Made by a program: the position numbers and the translations under genes. 64,000 bases of DNA from Clostridia bacterium (GTDB lineage Bacteria; Bacillota; Clostridia; Oscillospirales; CAG-272), in assembly GCA_017540175.1 (NCBI GenBank), contig JAFYBN010000119.1, positions 21,979 through 85,978 on the forward strand, written 5' to 3'. This document shows, piece after piece, positions 44,625 through 53,342 of this stretch. Below the pieces are notes generated by a model that was given only the letters and a program-made list of their open reading frames with translations, searched no databases and was not told the DNA's origin. Position 1 is the first letter of the stretch, and each line of letters begins with the position of its first letter.

Positions 44625-45983
44625 ATGCTCAACACGACCGATATTCTTGAAACCATCCGCATGATCGACCATGAAAACCTCGACATCCGGACGGTCACGA
44701 TGGGGATTTCCCTTCTGAGCTGCGCGGACGCGGACATCGCGCGCTCCTGTGCGAAGATTTATGAAAAAATCTGCCGCCTTGCCGAAAAGCTGGTGCCGAC
44801 CGCGGAATCCATCGAAAAGATGTACGGAATTCCGATCATCAACAAGCGGCTGTCCGTGACGCCCGTCTCCATGCTTACGGCGGTCTCCGGCGGCGATCCG
44901 GTATTATACGCAAAGACCCTCGAGCGCGCTGCGCAGACGGTCGGCGTGAACTTTGTCGGCGGATATTCCGCACTCGTACAGAAAGGATTCGCGGCGGGCG
45001 AGCGCGAGCTGATCCGCTCCATCCCCGAAGCGCTGTCCGTCACGGAGCGTGTGTGCTCCTCCGTCAACATCGGCTCGACGAAGGCGGGCATCAACATGGA
45101 CGCGGTCGGGCTCATGGGCGGGATCATCCTCGAGGCCGCGAAGAATACCGCCGACAAAAACTGCATGGGCGCGGCGAAGATCGTGGTCTTCTGCAACGCG
45201 CCGGAAGACAATCCCTTCATGGCGGGCGCGTTCCACGGCGTGGGAGAGCCGGACTGCGTCATCAATGTCGGCGTGTCCGGACCCGGCGCTGTCCGTTCCG
45301 CGCTCACGAAATGCCCGGACGGGGATCTTACCGAGGTAGCGGACGTGATCAAGCGAACTGCGTTCAAGATCACGCGCATGGGTCAGCTCGTCGGCAAATC
45401 GGTCAGCGAACGGCTCGGCGTACCCTTCGGAATCGTTGACCTTTCCCTCGCGCCGACTCCCGCGGTCGGGGATTCCGTGGCGCACATCATCGAAGAAATG
45501 GGCATCGAGGTCTGCGGCGCGCATGGGACCACGGCGGCGCTCGCCCTGCTCAACGACGCGGTCAAAAAGGGCGGCGTCATGGCGTCCTCCCACGTCGGCG
45601 GGCTGTCCGGCGCGTTCATTCCGGTATCCGAGGACGCGGGCATGATCGACGCGGCGCGCTCCGGCGATCTTTCGATCGAAAAGCTCGAAGCGATGACCTC
45701 CGTCTGCTCGGTCGGGCTTGACATGATCGTGATTCCCGGAGATACCTCTCCCTCGACGATCGCCGCCATCATCGCGGACGAAGCCGCCATCGGCATGGTG
45801 AACTCGAAAACCACCGCGGTCCGCGTGATTCCCGCCATCGGTCGGCAGGCGGGCGAGGAGCTTGAGTTCGGCGGACTCTTCGGATCCGGCCCGATCATGA
45901 AGCTGCACAACGATCGGAGCAGCGAAAAGTTCATTCTGCGCGGAGGGCGCATCCCCGCGCCGATGCAGTCGCTGAAAAACTGA
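44625..45983 (+). CDS. UPF0210/DUF711 (PFL-like) protein
   Basis: A 452-residue member of the UPF0210 family, distantly related to pyruvate formate-lyase-like barrels but with no glycyl radical motif. Family blocks include [69 protein letters not shown] and GSGPIMKLH. Function is not established. It always travels with the ACT protein encoded upstream, which may bind its ligand. Confidence 0.93.
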   Translation: MLNTTDILETIRMIDHENLDIRTVTMGISLLSCADADIARSCAKIYEKICRLAEKLVPTAESIEKMYGIPIINKRLSVTPVSMLTAVSGGDPVLYAKTLERAAQTVGVNFVGGYSALVQKGFAAGERELIRSIPEALSVTERVCSSVNIGSTKAGINMDAVGLMGGIILEAAKNTADKNCMGAAKIVVFCNAPEDNPFMAGAFHGVGEPDCVINVGVSGPGAVRSALTKCPDGDLTEVADVIKRTAFKITRMGQLVGKSVSERLGVPFGIVDLSLAPTPAVGDSVAHIIEEMGIEVCGAHGTTAALALLNDAVKKGGVMASSHVGGLSGAFIPVSEDAGMIDAARSGDLSIEKLEAMTSVCSVGLDMIVIPGDTSPSTIAAIIADEAAIGMVNSKTTAVRVIPAIGRQAGEELEFGGLFGSGPIMKLHNDRSSEKFILRGGRIPAPMQSLKN

Positions 45984-46036
45984 AACGGCCGAAAAGGCGG
46001 TTTTGCCTTAGGATTTTCTGAAAGGAGCCGAACGCG

Positions 46037-46702
46037 ATGGTGGATCAGATCCCAAAGCTCGAGCCCATGGCGGAGTTCTTCAACCGCCGTGTGGACGGAT
46101 ACGAGGAGCATCAAAAAAGCGCCGTGGACGGCGCGCCAGAGCTTTACTCCGTTACCGCTTCCCTGCTTCCTGTCTGGCCGGGATGCCGCGTGCTCGATCT
46201 GGGCTGCGGGACGGGGCTGGAGCTTGACGAATACTTCCCGCTCAATCCGACCGCCGAGGTCGTCGGGATCGATCTCGCCGCGGACATGCTCGCCGTGCTT
46301 GAAAAGAAGCACGGGGCCAAAAAACTGACCCTCGTCCGTGCTTCGTATTTCGAATACGACTTCGGGACCGGCGTATACGACGCCGCGGTTTCGGTCATGT
46401 CCCTGCATCATTTCACGAAAGAGCAAAAGCTCCCGCTGTATGAAAAACTCCGCGCCGCTCTGCGCGAGGACGCGCCCTTTGTTCTGACGGATTATTTCGC
46501 GCCGGACGACGCGTTCGAGGCACAGCGCTTCGCGGAACTGGAAGAACGCAAAATTCTCTCCGGCATCAAGGACGGGGGCTCGTACCACTTCGACACGCCG
46601 CTTACCGCCGCACATGAGACGGAAGCCCTGCTCGCCGCCGGGTTCACGGAGGTGAAGCCCGTCCGGCAATGGGGCAACACCGTCACGCTTCTCGCGCGGT
46701 AA
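46037..46702 (+). CDS. Class I SAM-dependent methyltransferase
   Basis: A 221-residue methyltransferase. CRVLDLGCGTGLELDEYF is motif I, VVGIDLAADMLAVLEKK motif II, and YDAAVSVMSLHHFTKEQKLPLYEKLRAAL the motif IV/V region. Start at 46037 follows AAAGGAG. Small soluble enzyme; substrate unknown. Its original downstream terminator appears to have been split by the element at 46738-47470. Confidence 0.88.
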   Translation: MVDQIPKLEPMAEFFNRRVDGYEEHQKSAVDGAPELYSVTASLLPVWPGCRVLDLGCGTGLELDEYFPLNPTAEVVGIDLAADMLAVLEKKHGAKKLTLVRASYFEYDFGTGVYDAAVSVMSLHHFTKEQKLPLYEKLRAALREDAPFVLTDYFAPDDAFEAQRFAELEERKILSGIKDGGSYHFDTPLTAAHETEALLAAGFTEVKPVRQWGNTVTLLAR

Positions 46703-46746
46703 GGCTTTCCGAACAAAACAAAGAATCCCGGAGACTTAGTACTGCG

Positions 46747-46762
46747 CTGATATAGAAGTTTT
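46747..46762 (+). repeat. Left inverted repeat of the cargo element
   Basis: CTGATATAGAAGTTTT, matched exactly in inverse orientation at 47452-47467. Confidence 0.85.
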
Positions 46763-46763
46763 T

Positions 46764-46804
46764 CGCCATAGTATTTCTGATATTCAGTCAGAAGTACTAT
46801 GGCG
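46764..46804. repeat. Left-end long hairpin
   Basis: A 17-bp stem (46764-46780 with 46788-46804) closes with one G-T pair and a 7-base loop. It directly abuts the left inverted repeat and ends seven bases before the gene's -35 box. It may be recognised as a structured end, or may insulate the cargo promoter from outside transcription. Confidence 0.85.
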
Positions 46805-46810
46805 TTTCTA

Positions 46811-46839
46811 TTGACAGTGCAGAGATTCTATGCTATAAT
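46811..46839 (+). promoter_or_regulatory. Promoter of the cargo gene
   Basis: TTGACA (46811-46816), 17 bases, TATAAT (46834-46839). Both boxes are perfect and lie inside the element. Confidence 0.88.
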
Positions 46840-46878
46840 TGTTACTAACATTAATCGGAATTTGCTGGAGGAATGAAG

Positions 46879-47382
46879 ATGTTGATACAGGAAGCATGCG
46901 AGCTGTTAAAAAAAGAGCTTTTGGATAACGGTTATGTATATGGATTCTACTTGAACGGGACCGTATACAAGCCTGATATGACGAAAGGTTTTGATAAAGA
47001 GTTCTTTGACTGCTTACTGACTCAATACCGCATTCAGGATCCAGAAGACACAATGAGGGAAAAAGTAGGCACGTGCCATGATGCTGTCATTTTGATGAAA
47101 ACCCTCTTGGCTAATCATGACGTTTCAAGCAAAATATGGTTGCTGCATGATAAACAAAAGGACAAGTTTCATACCATATTAACCTTTTATCTGGAAGGGA
47201 AAACAGTCTATTTGGAACTGACTCCTCAGTCCAATAAACCGTGGTATGGAAAAGAAATCATATTTGATAGTGAACAGAGTTTTGTGAATGAATACAAGAA
47301 AAATGATCGTGATGTAATTGATGTCACTGATGCCGTTATTATAGGAAAAACTCCTGATTTTTTGCTGTCAAGGATGGTTTGA
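46879..47382 (+). CDS. Transglutaminase-like cysteine protein (element cargo)
   Basis: A 167-residue cytoplasmic protein. ATG 46879 is preferred over ATG 46873 because GGAGG (46867-46871) is seven bases from it. EKVGTCHDAVILMKTLL fits the GxCxDxAxLLxxLL hallmark of the transglutaminase-like (papain-fold) superfamily with Cys66. KFHTILTFYLEGKTVYLELTP supplies His98 and a possible third residue, Glu113 in place of the usual Asp. Roles in the superfamily include protease, crosslinker, deamidase or toxin; none can be chosen here. Codons are AT-rich (many TTA, TTG, ATA), unlike the neighbours, which points to horizontal origin. Confidence 0.75.
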   Translation: MLIQEACELLKKELLDNGYVYGFYLNGTVYKPDMTKGFDKEFFDCLLTQYRIQDPEDTMREKVGTCHDAVILMKTLLANHDVSSKIWLLHDKQKDKFHTILTFYLEGKTVYLELTPQSNKPWYGKEIIFDSEQSFVNEYKKNDRDVIDVTDAVIIGKTPDFLLSRMV

Positions 47383-47422
47383 TAAATTCTGATTTATCTT
47401 ATAAACCGTATAAAATACAATG

Positions 47423-47450
47423 CCTCGAAGCCTTTTGAAATGCTTCGGGG
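47423..47450. repeat. Right-end hairpin of the cargo element
   Basis: CCTCGAAGC (47423-47431) pairs with GCTTCGGGG (47442-47450) with one mismatch, directly inside the right inverted repeat. No T run follows on the plus strand, so it is a poor terminator. Confidence 0.7.
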
Positions 47451-47451
47451 C

Positions 47452-47467
47452 AAAACTTCTATATCAG
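47452..47467 (-). repeat. Right inverted repeat of the cargo element
   Basis: AAAACTTCTATATCAG, the exact complement of 46747-46762. Confidence 0.85.
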
Positions 47468-47503
47468 TACCGACCTTTTAATCCCGGGATTTTTGTTATG
47501 CGT

Positions 47504-48595
47504 CTATTTCCCCTGCGCCATGCGCCTTGCCTGAGCAAGGAGGGCAAGCGCGGCAGGGATCAGGGACAACACGGCGATCCCCACACCGAGGATCGGTCGG
47601 TTTTTGCACACCCACAGCCAGTACGTGGGCAGGAACAGGCGAACGAAGCCCACCGCGGGGACGAGCAGACCCGCGTCCCACGCGATCGGGCAAAGGGCGG
47701 GCGTGAAAAGCAACACCGCGAAGGCAAGTCCCTGCCGCCACGCGCTTGTCTTCAAGAGATACGAAGCAGCGGCGGCGAAGGAAAAGGCAAGCGTGATCCA
47801 GCACACGGAGCAGAGCGCGAGCATGCCTCCCACGGGCGAGCCGAAAAGCCGCATTCCAAAGCAGGCGAGAAGCACCGCGCAGACGAGACAGAACCACGCG
47901 CCGAGAAGTTCGGGCAGGAGCAGAGAGGTCAGCGTGTTTCTCGCGCCGAGCCGACCCGCGAGTTCCGTTCGCGAGAAGCTGCGGTCCGTCTGGAACATCA
48001 CGGCGGAAAAGCCGAGCAGAGCGAGCGCTCCCATCGCGTACGCGAGTCCGCGCGGCTCCGGGGCTGTCCGCTCCGCGCCGTCTCTCACGACGATCTCGAA
48101 GGTGAACTGTGCGCCCTCCATGGTCATTTCACGATAAATCGCGTCATAATCCGCGGAATCGACTCCGACCTCGTCGAGTCCGTCCGAGGAGACGATGCGG
48201 GCGCGTTCATAAAAGATGGCGGCGGCCGCCTGGTTCCGGATCAGTGTGGGGACGTAGGAATCCGGCGTCTCGAGAAAGACCGCGTGAACGTCGCCGCTCA
48301 GAAGGCTCTCCCCGAATCCCTTCGGAAGAAGAACGCCGCAGTCGAGCCGGCCTTGCGCGATTTCCTCGCGCAGAACATCCTCGCTGCCCACAGCGGCAAA
48401 TCCCATGCTCTCGAGCCTTGCCATGATTTTTTCGGAAAGCTCGGAGTCGTCATCATTCGCTGCGCCGACGGGGGGAAGCCCCTCCTTTTCACCGATCAGG
48501 CACGCCGCAAGCAGAGCGAGAACGAGAACAACAAGCAGTACGGGAAACCAAACCGTTCGCATCAGACGCTTCATATGAAGCAGACAGGTATTCAT
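47504..48595 (-). CDS. ABC-2 type exporter permease, second subunit
   Basis: A 363-residue membrane protein starting MNTCLLHMKRLMRTV at 48595. One N-terminal helix (VWFPVLLVVLVLALLAACLIG) is followed by an extracellular domain of about 130 residues and then five or six helices (GLAYAMGALALLGFSAVMF, LLGAWFCLVCAVLLACFGM, MLALCSVCWITLAFSFAAAASYLL, GLAFAVLLFTPALCPIA, ILGVGIAVLSLIPAALALLAQ). This is the ABC-2 layout. It overlaps the preceding permease by four bases and is last in the operon. Confidence 0.85.
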   Translation of the reverse strand: MNTCLLHMKRLMRTVWFPVLLVVLVLALLAACLIGEKEGLPPVGAANDDDSELSEKIMARLESMGFAAVGSEDVLREEIAQGRLDCGVLLPKGFGESLLSGDVHAVFLETPDSYVPTLIRNQAAAAIFYERARIVSSDGLDEVGVDSADYDAIYREMTMEGAQFTFEIVVRDGAERTAPEPRGLAYAMGALALLGFSAVMFQTDRSFSRTELAGRLGARNTLTSLLLPELLGAWFCLVCAVLLACFGMRLFGSPVGGMLALCSVCWITLAFSFAAAASYLLKTSAWRQGLAFAVLLFTPALCPIAWDAGLLVPAVGFVRLFLPTYWLWVCKNRPILGVGIAVLSLIPAALALLAQARRMAQGK

Positions 48596-49773
48596 GCGTC
48601 CCCCTTTCCGCGCATCAGGCGCACAAGCCGAAGCCGGAGCAGGAGCAGGGACAGAAGCCCCCAGAACAGCGCGGTCAAAACGGCGATCATACCGGGTGAA
48701 TTCCCGCCGAAGGCAGGCATCAGCAGGGAGAAGACCGAACCGACCGGGGAAAGATTGCCGAAGAGACGGACCGCGCCCGGCAGAAGCTGACGCGCCGTCA
48801 CACCCCCGAGAGCAAACAGTCCGACTCCGGCGACAACGGCAAGCGCAGCCGTCCCGTTGCCGAAGCACATCGAAAGACAGGCGCTGACGAGCGTGGACAC
48901 GAGCACACCGAGCAGCAGCCATCCAGCCGCCCGCGGCTCCGCGCGGACAATGCCGAGGCTGTCCAGAACGATCATAGGGATCAGGGTGACAAGCAGTCTC
49001 GCGAGGAAGGTAAGCAGCAGTTTCCAGAAAAGCACCTTTTCCCATGTCACGCCGAGCGCGCGCATCCGCAGCAGGAGCGCGGGCTCCGCATCGGTCGTGA
49101 ACAGGGGGATCAACGTCACGCCGGACAGGATGAGGAAGGACGCCAGCCAGACGAGCGCGCCGCATGCGATCTCATCCATTCCCGTATCGGAATAGCCGAG
49201 CTTTTCGGTTTCAAAATACAATGCGCTCGAACGTACCGCTTCGTCAAGAAGGGTGGCGTTCGTATTGTTCAGCCACGCGTCGATCGTGTCCGAATCCGCG
49301 TCGCTTCGCATAAGGAGCCTTTCACCCGCGAAAACGCCCGCCTGACCGGAAAGGATCAGCAGTTCCCCGCCACGCGCGAACGCTTCAATCAGATCCTTCT
49401 GCGCGGAAAGCGCGGAAGTCAGGTAAATCTGTCCGCTGGCCGGCGTGCCTGACAGCACCGCATCCGTGAAATCGCTCGGGAGAACGACGGCGGCGGCGAT
49501 CTCTCCGTTTCCGAGAGCCTGTTTCGCTTTATCTTCGCGCATCGTCACCGTATCAAACAGCGTTGAGACCGCGTCCGTGCTGCGGACCGTGTGTACAAGC
49601 AAGCGGCTTACGGTCGAGTCTTCGCTGTCGGACACCGCGACCGTCAGCTTTTGATAGGAACCGCTCTCAGCCGCTGAAATTGCCGCGAGCGAAGCGATCA
49701 GAGCCGTTATGACAAGAAGAACCAGCGAGGCGGTGAGAGATCGGCAAAAGAGCTTAAAATCACGCCGCAGCAT
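48592..49773 (-). CDS. ABC-2 type exporter permease, first subunit
   Basis: A 393-residue membrane protein starting MLRRDFKLFCRSLTASLVLL at 49773. It has the same plan as its neighbour: one helix, an external domain (KLTVAVSDSEDSTVSRLL to about residue 200), then several helices (IACGALVWLASFLILSGVTLIPLF, LLLTFLARLLVTLIPMIVL, AAGWLLLGVLVSTLVSACLSM, MIAVLTALFWGLLSLLLL). The two permeases probably pair with the ATPase at 51399. It starts two bases before the stop of the anchored protein gene, so translation is coupled. Confidence 0.85.
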   Translation of the reverse strand: MLRRDFKLFCRSLTASLVLLVITALIASLAAISAAESGSYQKLTVAVSDSEDSTVSRLLVHTVRSTDAVSTLFDTVTMREDKAKQALGNGEIAAAVVLPSDFTDAVLSGTPASGQIYLTSALSAQKDLIEAFARGGELLILSGQAGVFAGERLLMRSDADSDTIDAWLNNTNATLLDEAVRSSALYFETEKLGYSDTGMDEIACGALVWLASFLILSGVTLIPLFTTDAEPALLLRMRALGVTWEKVLFWKLLLTFLARLLVTLIPMIVLDSLGIVRAEPRAAGWLLLGVLVSTLVSACLSMCFGNGTAALAVVAGVGLFALGGVTARQLLPGAVRLFGNLSPVGSVFSLLMPAFGGNSPGMIAVLTALFWGLLSLLLLRLRLVRLMRGKGDA

Positions 49774-49774
49774 A

Positions 49775-51397
49775 TCAGTCGCCGAACGCGCTGTAAGAAG
49801 AAAACGCGCCGATTCCGGAGAGCAGCTTCTCCGCGAGCCTTTCACTGAAATCTTCTGAAAAGCTCTCAACGCTTCCGAACAGCTTGTCCAGCTCATCCTC
49901 GGACAGAGTCAGAACATCCCGATAATCCTCGATCACCTCGGGCTTCGGAGCGTCGAACAGGATCCCAATGCTTAAATCCTTGATTCCGAGCGATTCACCG
50001 TCGATTGCAACGGAATCAAGCGTCATTGTCATGTCTTTCTTCGTTTTGAAAAGCGTCCCGGAAAGGGCAAGTTCGCTTTCGTCCGCATTGAAACGGATGG
50101 ACCAGTCTCCATTCTTCCGATCCCAATCGATCCCGCCGTCCAGCGTGGTTTCATCGTCTGCACAGACCCGGATTTTCGCGTGGAAGGCGTTGTCCGAGTT
50201 CTCGGATACGATATAGGAAAGCGTTAAGCGGCTCTCGTAGGGAACATCGGTCTCGATACCGTCATACAACGAATAACGGGTGTAAACACCGTTCACCTGA
50301 GCGTCAACCGAAATATCACGGATATCCTTCCAGTCGGGACCGAAAACCGAACGGAGCTTGACGCCGCTGCCGCCGTTTTCAATATCCGCGTCAAATCCGA
50401 TAAGCTGGGAGCCGGAGGAGGAGATGTGGAACACGACGGTCATTTTCAGTTCATCGAATCCGCCGTTTTCTTCTTCCTCTTCGATCTCAAGCAAAGCGTC
50501 TTTCAGCGCTTGACGGAGTTCGTCCGTCGTTTCAAGGTCGGCGTCCGCTGCGCTCAGGTAAGTGAGAATCGATTCCAGAAACTCTTCCGTGCCGCTGATT
50601 TTGTTGTCGATCAGGGCGCTCAGCGTTTCCTTGCAGATATTCGCGGCAGCCTTTCCGTCGACCCGGACGGTGATGCTCTCGACCTTGACGTCTCCGCCCT
50701 CAAACGCAAGCGTTCCCTTTTCTTCGGAAATCTCCGCGTTTTCCTGAATGATATCCGCAAGCTTTTCGGTGAATTTCTCAAAGAACTTTTTCTGCCGCTC
50801 GGACGTCTTTCCGTTGCTCACGTCTGCCAGGGTGTCCGCGAAAACGCGGATGTCTTCTTCGGTTATACCGAGATCGTAGGCTTTCCCCTCGGCAAACTGG
50901 GATTGCGGAAAGTTTTGGTTCAGGTTCTTGAGATTCACTCCGTACGCGTCGCTTCCGAAGAGAACGTCGGACCGGACGGCGAAGGAGTTCTTGTCATAAG
51001 ACATATTGAGGTCGGCGACATCGATCCCGAGGAACGACGCTTTGCCCTGCACCGCGGTTCTGCCGGCATCCTTGTCAAAATTGATTTGCCCGATCGCCTT
51101 GAGATCGAGCGGCAGACCGATGGTGTCGGCAATGAACGAGGACAGATTGACCGAGATCTCGACCTGCCCGTTGTCGAAGACATTTTCCGCGGTTGTGAAA
51201 ACTTCGGACTTCTCCGCGGCTTTCATCGAGTTATCGATGGCTTTGGCTACCATGAGCATCGGCTTCGATCTGAGAACCAACGCCCGGATCCCGAAGAAAA
51301 TGCCGACGCCGAGCAGAACGACTGCCAAAACGATCGCCAAAATCACGACGACATTTTTCTTTTTCCGAATCGGGTACTCTACTTGAGACGGATTCAT
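49775..51397 (-). CDS. Large membrane-anchored extracytoplasmic protein of the ABC operon
   Basis: A 540-residue protein. The N-terminus is cytoplasmic (MNPSQVEYPIRKKKN), followed by one helix (VVVILAIVLAVVLLGVGIFFGIRALVL) and a 500-residue external part. That part is rich in amphipathic beta strands (GQVEISVNLSSFIADTIGLPLDLKAIGQINF, RTAVQGKASFLGIDVADLNMSYDKNSFAVRSDVLF, TLDGGIDWDRKNGDWSIRFNADESELALSGTLFK), reminiscent of lipid-carrier folds such as LppX/LolA. That likeness is by eye only. It sits between the ATPase and permease genes, so it is likely a part or substrate-handling partner of the exporter. Confidence 0.7.
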   Translation of the reverse strand: MNPSQVEYPIRKKKNVVVILAIVLAVVLLGVGIFFGIRALVLRSKPMLMVAKAIDNSMKAAEKSEVFTTAENVFDNGQVEISVNLSSFIADTIGLPLDLKAIGQINFDKDAGRTAVQGKASFLGIDVADLNMSYDKNSFAVRSDVLFGSDAYGVNLKNLNQNFPQSQFAEGKAYDLGITEEDIRVFADTLADVSNGKTSERQKKFFEKFTEKLADIIQENAEISEEKGTLAFEGGDVKVESITVRVDGKAAANICKETLSALIDNKISGTEEFLESILTYLSAADADLETTDELRQALKDALLEIEEEEENGGFDELKMTVVFHISSSGSQLIGFDADIENGGSGVKLRSVFGPDWKDIRDISVDAQVNGVYTRYSLYDGIETDVPYESRLTLSYIVSENSDNAFHAKIRVCADDETTLDGGIDWDRKNGDWSIRFNADESELALSGTLFKTKKDMTMTLDSVAIDGESLGIKDLSIGILFDAPKPEVIEDYRDVLTLSEDELDKLFGSVESFSEDFSERLAEKLLSGIGAFSSYSAFGD

Positions 51398-51398
51398 C

Positions 51399-52061
51399 TT
51401 ATTCCTCCTTTGACTCTTTCAGTCTGGCGAGATAAAAGTCCCTGAATGCCTGTCCGGCGATCTCTTCGCGGCTGACAAGCAGGGGCGTGTTTGACAAAAA
51501 CAGGATCCGATCGTAAAACGGTTCGAATTCCGCCGGATTGTGTCCGACGTAGACGACGGTTTTCAACGCCTTCTTCCATTGCTGTACAAGGGCGATCATG
51601 TCCTCGCAGAAAGGCAGATCAAGAGCGGCGCAGGGTTCGTCGAGCAAAAGAACGGGCGGGTCGGAAACGAGGGCGCAGGCAATGCTGACTTGCTTTTTCA
51701 TGCCACCCGAGAGTTTCGAGACGCGCTTTTTGAGATTCTCCCGCACAGCGAACGGAAGTTTCTCCGGATCGGGGACGGGAACGCGCGCAAGGTCGGAGAA
51801 GAAGCGAAGATTCTCGGCGACGGTCGCGTCCTCGAGCAGAGCCGATCCCTGGGGCACATAACCGATTTTGCCGTCCGTTTTCACCGTTCCGGAAGCCGGC
51901 GGGACGATGCCGGCAAGGATCGAAAGAAGCGTCGTCTTTCCGGCCCCGTTCGCACCGGCAAGCACGAGGCATTCACCTGTCTCCACGCGGAAACTCAGGT
52001 TTTCGACGATCTTTTGTCTGCCCCACGAAAAATTCAGGTTTTGGCACAGAATCATAGGCAC
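51399..52061 (-). CDS. ABC transporter ATP-binding protein
   Basis: A 220-residue ATPase. Walker A GANGAGKTTLLSIL, Q-loop in IGYVPQGSALLE, signature KLSGGMKKQVSIACAL, Walker B VLLLDEPCAALD and the H-loop VVYVGHNP are present. It drives the two ABC-2 permeases encoded downstream. Its start overlaps the M20 peptidase gene by 10 bases and its stop is one base from the next gene, so all are coupled. Confidence 0.95.
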   Translation of the reverse strand: MPMILCQNLNFSWGRQKIVENLSFRVETGECLVLAGANGAGKTTLLSILAGIVPPASGTVKTDGKIGYVPQGSALLEDATVAENLRFFSDLARVPVPDPEKLPFAVRENLKKRVSKLSGGMKKQVSIACALVSDPPVLLLDEPCAALDLPFCEDMIALVQQWKKALKTVVYVGHNPAEFEPFYDRILFLSNTPLLVSREEIAGQAFRDFYLARLKESKEE

Positions 52062-53188
52062 GGAACCTCCGTCATGAGCCGGAGCGCGATTTCGGCGCTC
52101 TCCGCCATTTCCTTGACCGTAGTATATTCCCTCGTCGTATGCACGTCGTGCATGGCGGAGGCGAGGACGATACCGCGGACGCCGTGTTTTGCAAAGTGGT
52201 TGTTGTCGCTTCCGCCGAAGGTCGTCGTAAGCCGGGCGGAGGCGGGATGGACCGCTTCCGCTGCCCGCACGAACCGGCGGACAACTTCTTCGTCTTCCCC
52301 GATCTCATACGCGCGGACCTTCTCTTCGATCAGCACGTCCGTACGCGCGCCGAGCTTTTCCGCCTCTTTCGCGAACACCGAGCGGATGAGATCGGCATGC
52401 CGGAGCGCTTCTTCGTGCCGCATACTGCGGACCTCGCCGACGATCTCGATTTTCCCCGGAACGGCGTTCGGAACGGACCCGCCGCGGATCGTGCCGAAGT
52501 TTACCGTCGTATCTTCGGAAACACGCCCGGTGGGAATCATCGAAAGGGCGTTTGCCGCCGCGGTCAGCGCGTTGATCCCGTCCTCCGGGTTGAAGCCCGC
52601 GTGCGCGGACCTGCCTGTGACAACGATCCCGAGCGAAAGGATGGTCGGCGCCGCGAGGGCTGCCGTGCCGATCTCCTCGGTGAGATCAAAAGCATAGGCG
52701 ATTTTTGCCGTTAGCTTCGTATAATCGAAAACCTCGCTCCCTCTGCCGTAAATCTCTTCCGCCGCCGGGAACAGAAACTCGAGGCGGGGGTGGGGCATGT
52801 TGTGCTCGAGGAGAGTTCTGAGTGCTTCCAGGATCGTGGCAATACCGGCAGCGTCGTCCGCGCCGAGCACGGTCGCACCGTCTGAGACGACGACTCCGTC
52901 TGCTCGAACGAAGGCTCTTTTGCCGATGCCGGGCTTGACGGTATCCATATGCGCGGAAAACAGGATCGGTTCGCCCGGCGCGGTTTCTTCCAGAACGGCG
53001 AAAACGTTTCCCGCGGAGCGAGGCGATTTCATTCCGTTCTTCGCGTCCGCGTCGTCTTCCTCCGCCGTCAGACCGAGTTCACGCAGGGTTTTCAAAAGGT
53101 AATCCGCCGTATCGCGCTCGCAGAAAGGCTCGGAATCGAATGATATGAGCCGAAGAAACTCTTCGAGCATCCTGTCAGATTGAATCAA
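52052..53188 (-). CDS. M20-family metallopeptidase (peptidase T-like)
   Basis: A 378-residue zinc peptidase. FSAHMDTVKPG (first zinc His and catalytic Asp), LGADDAAGIATILEAL (bridging Asp), FPAAEEIYGRGSEVFDY (catalytic Glu pair) and GRSAHAGFNPEDGINA (dimerisation-domain His) are visible; SAMHDVHTTREYTTV supplies the last zinc His. The start is uncertain: TTG 53188 is spaced about 11 bases from GAGGAG, while ATG 53170 has the motif ACAGG too close. It overlaps the ABC ATPase gene. It may be housekeeping peptide turnover or linked to an exported peptide. Confidence 0.9.
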   Translation of the reverse strand: MIQSDRMLEEFLRLISFDSEPFCERDTADYLLKTLRELGLTAEEDDADAKNGMKSPRSAGNVFAVLEETAPGEPILFSAHMDTVKPGIGKRAFVRADGVVVSDGATVLGADDAAGIATILEALRTLLEHNMPHPRLEFLFPAAEEIYGRGSEVFDYTKLTAKIAYAFDLTEEIGTAALAAPTILSLGIVVTGRSAHAGFNPEDGINALTAAANALSMIPTGRVSEDTTVNFGTIRGGSVPNAVPGKIEIVGEVRSMRHEEALRHADLIRSVFAKEAEKLGARTDVLIEEKVRAYEIGEDEEVVRRFVRAAEAVHPASARLTTTFGGSDNNHFAKHGVRGIVLASAMHDVHTTREYTTVKEMAESAEIALRLMTEVPCL

Positions 53189-53225
53189 GGATCATTGCAC
53201 TCCTCGTTTCGCGCATTCTATCATG

Positions 53226-53254
53226 AGTATAGCATAATCCGTACAGTTTTTCAA
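53226..53254 (-). promoter_or_regulatory. Promoter of the M20-ABC operon
   Basis: Minus-strand TTGAAA (53249-53254), 17 bases, TATACT (53226-53231). Confidence 0.72.
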
Positions 53255-53286
53255 GTCTTTCTTTTGGATTTATACAGCCGTGACGC

Positions 53287-53315
53287 TTGACAGCTTGATG
53301 TGAGAGAGGTATAAT
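53287..53315 (+). promoter_or_regulatory. Promoter of tcdA
   Basis: TTGACA (53287-53292), 17 bases, TATAAT (53310-53315), both perfect. Confidence 0.88.
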
Positions 53316-53342
53316 ACCGGCAGAAAGATCACGGAGGAAGCC

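Larger units (their letters stand above)
46738..47470 (+). mobile_element. Non-autonomous inverted-repeat cargo element carrying one gene
   Basis: The segment is bounded by perfect 16-bp inverted repeats (CTGATATAGAAGTTTT at 46747-46762, its complement at 47452-47467). Each repeat is followed inward by a hairpin (46764-46804 and 47423-47450). AGTAC occurs at both outer edges (46738-46742, 47466-47470), possibly a target duplication or part of the ends. The inside is clearly more AT-rich than the flanks and holds one gene with its own promoter. No transposase is present. Outside, AATCCCGG (46724-46731) and CCGGGATT (47484-47491) look like terminator arms separated by the insertion. Mobility is inferred from this structure. 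Confidence 0.6.

Noticed and set aside
46873-46875. ATG two codons upstream as start of the cargo gene
   Set aside because: It is only one base from GGAGG; ATG 46879 has proper spacing.
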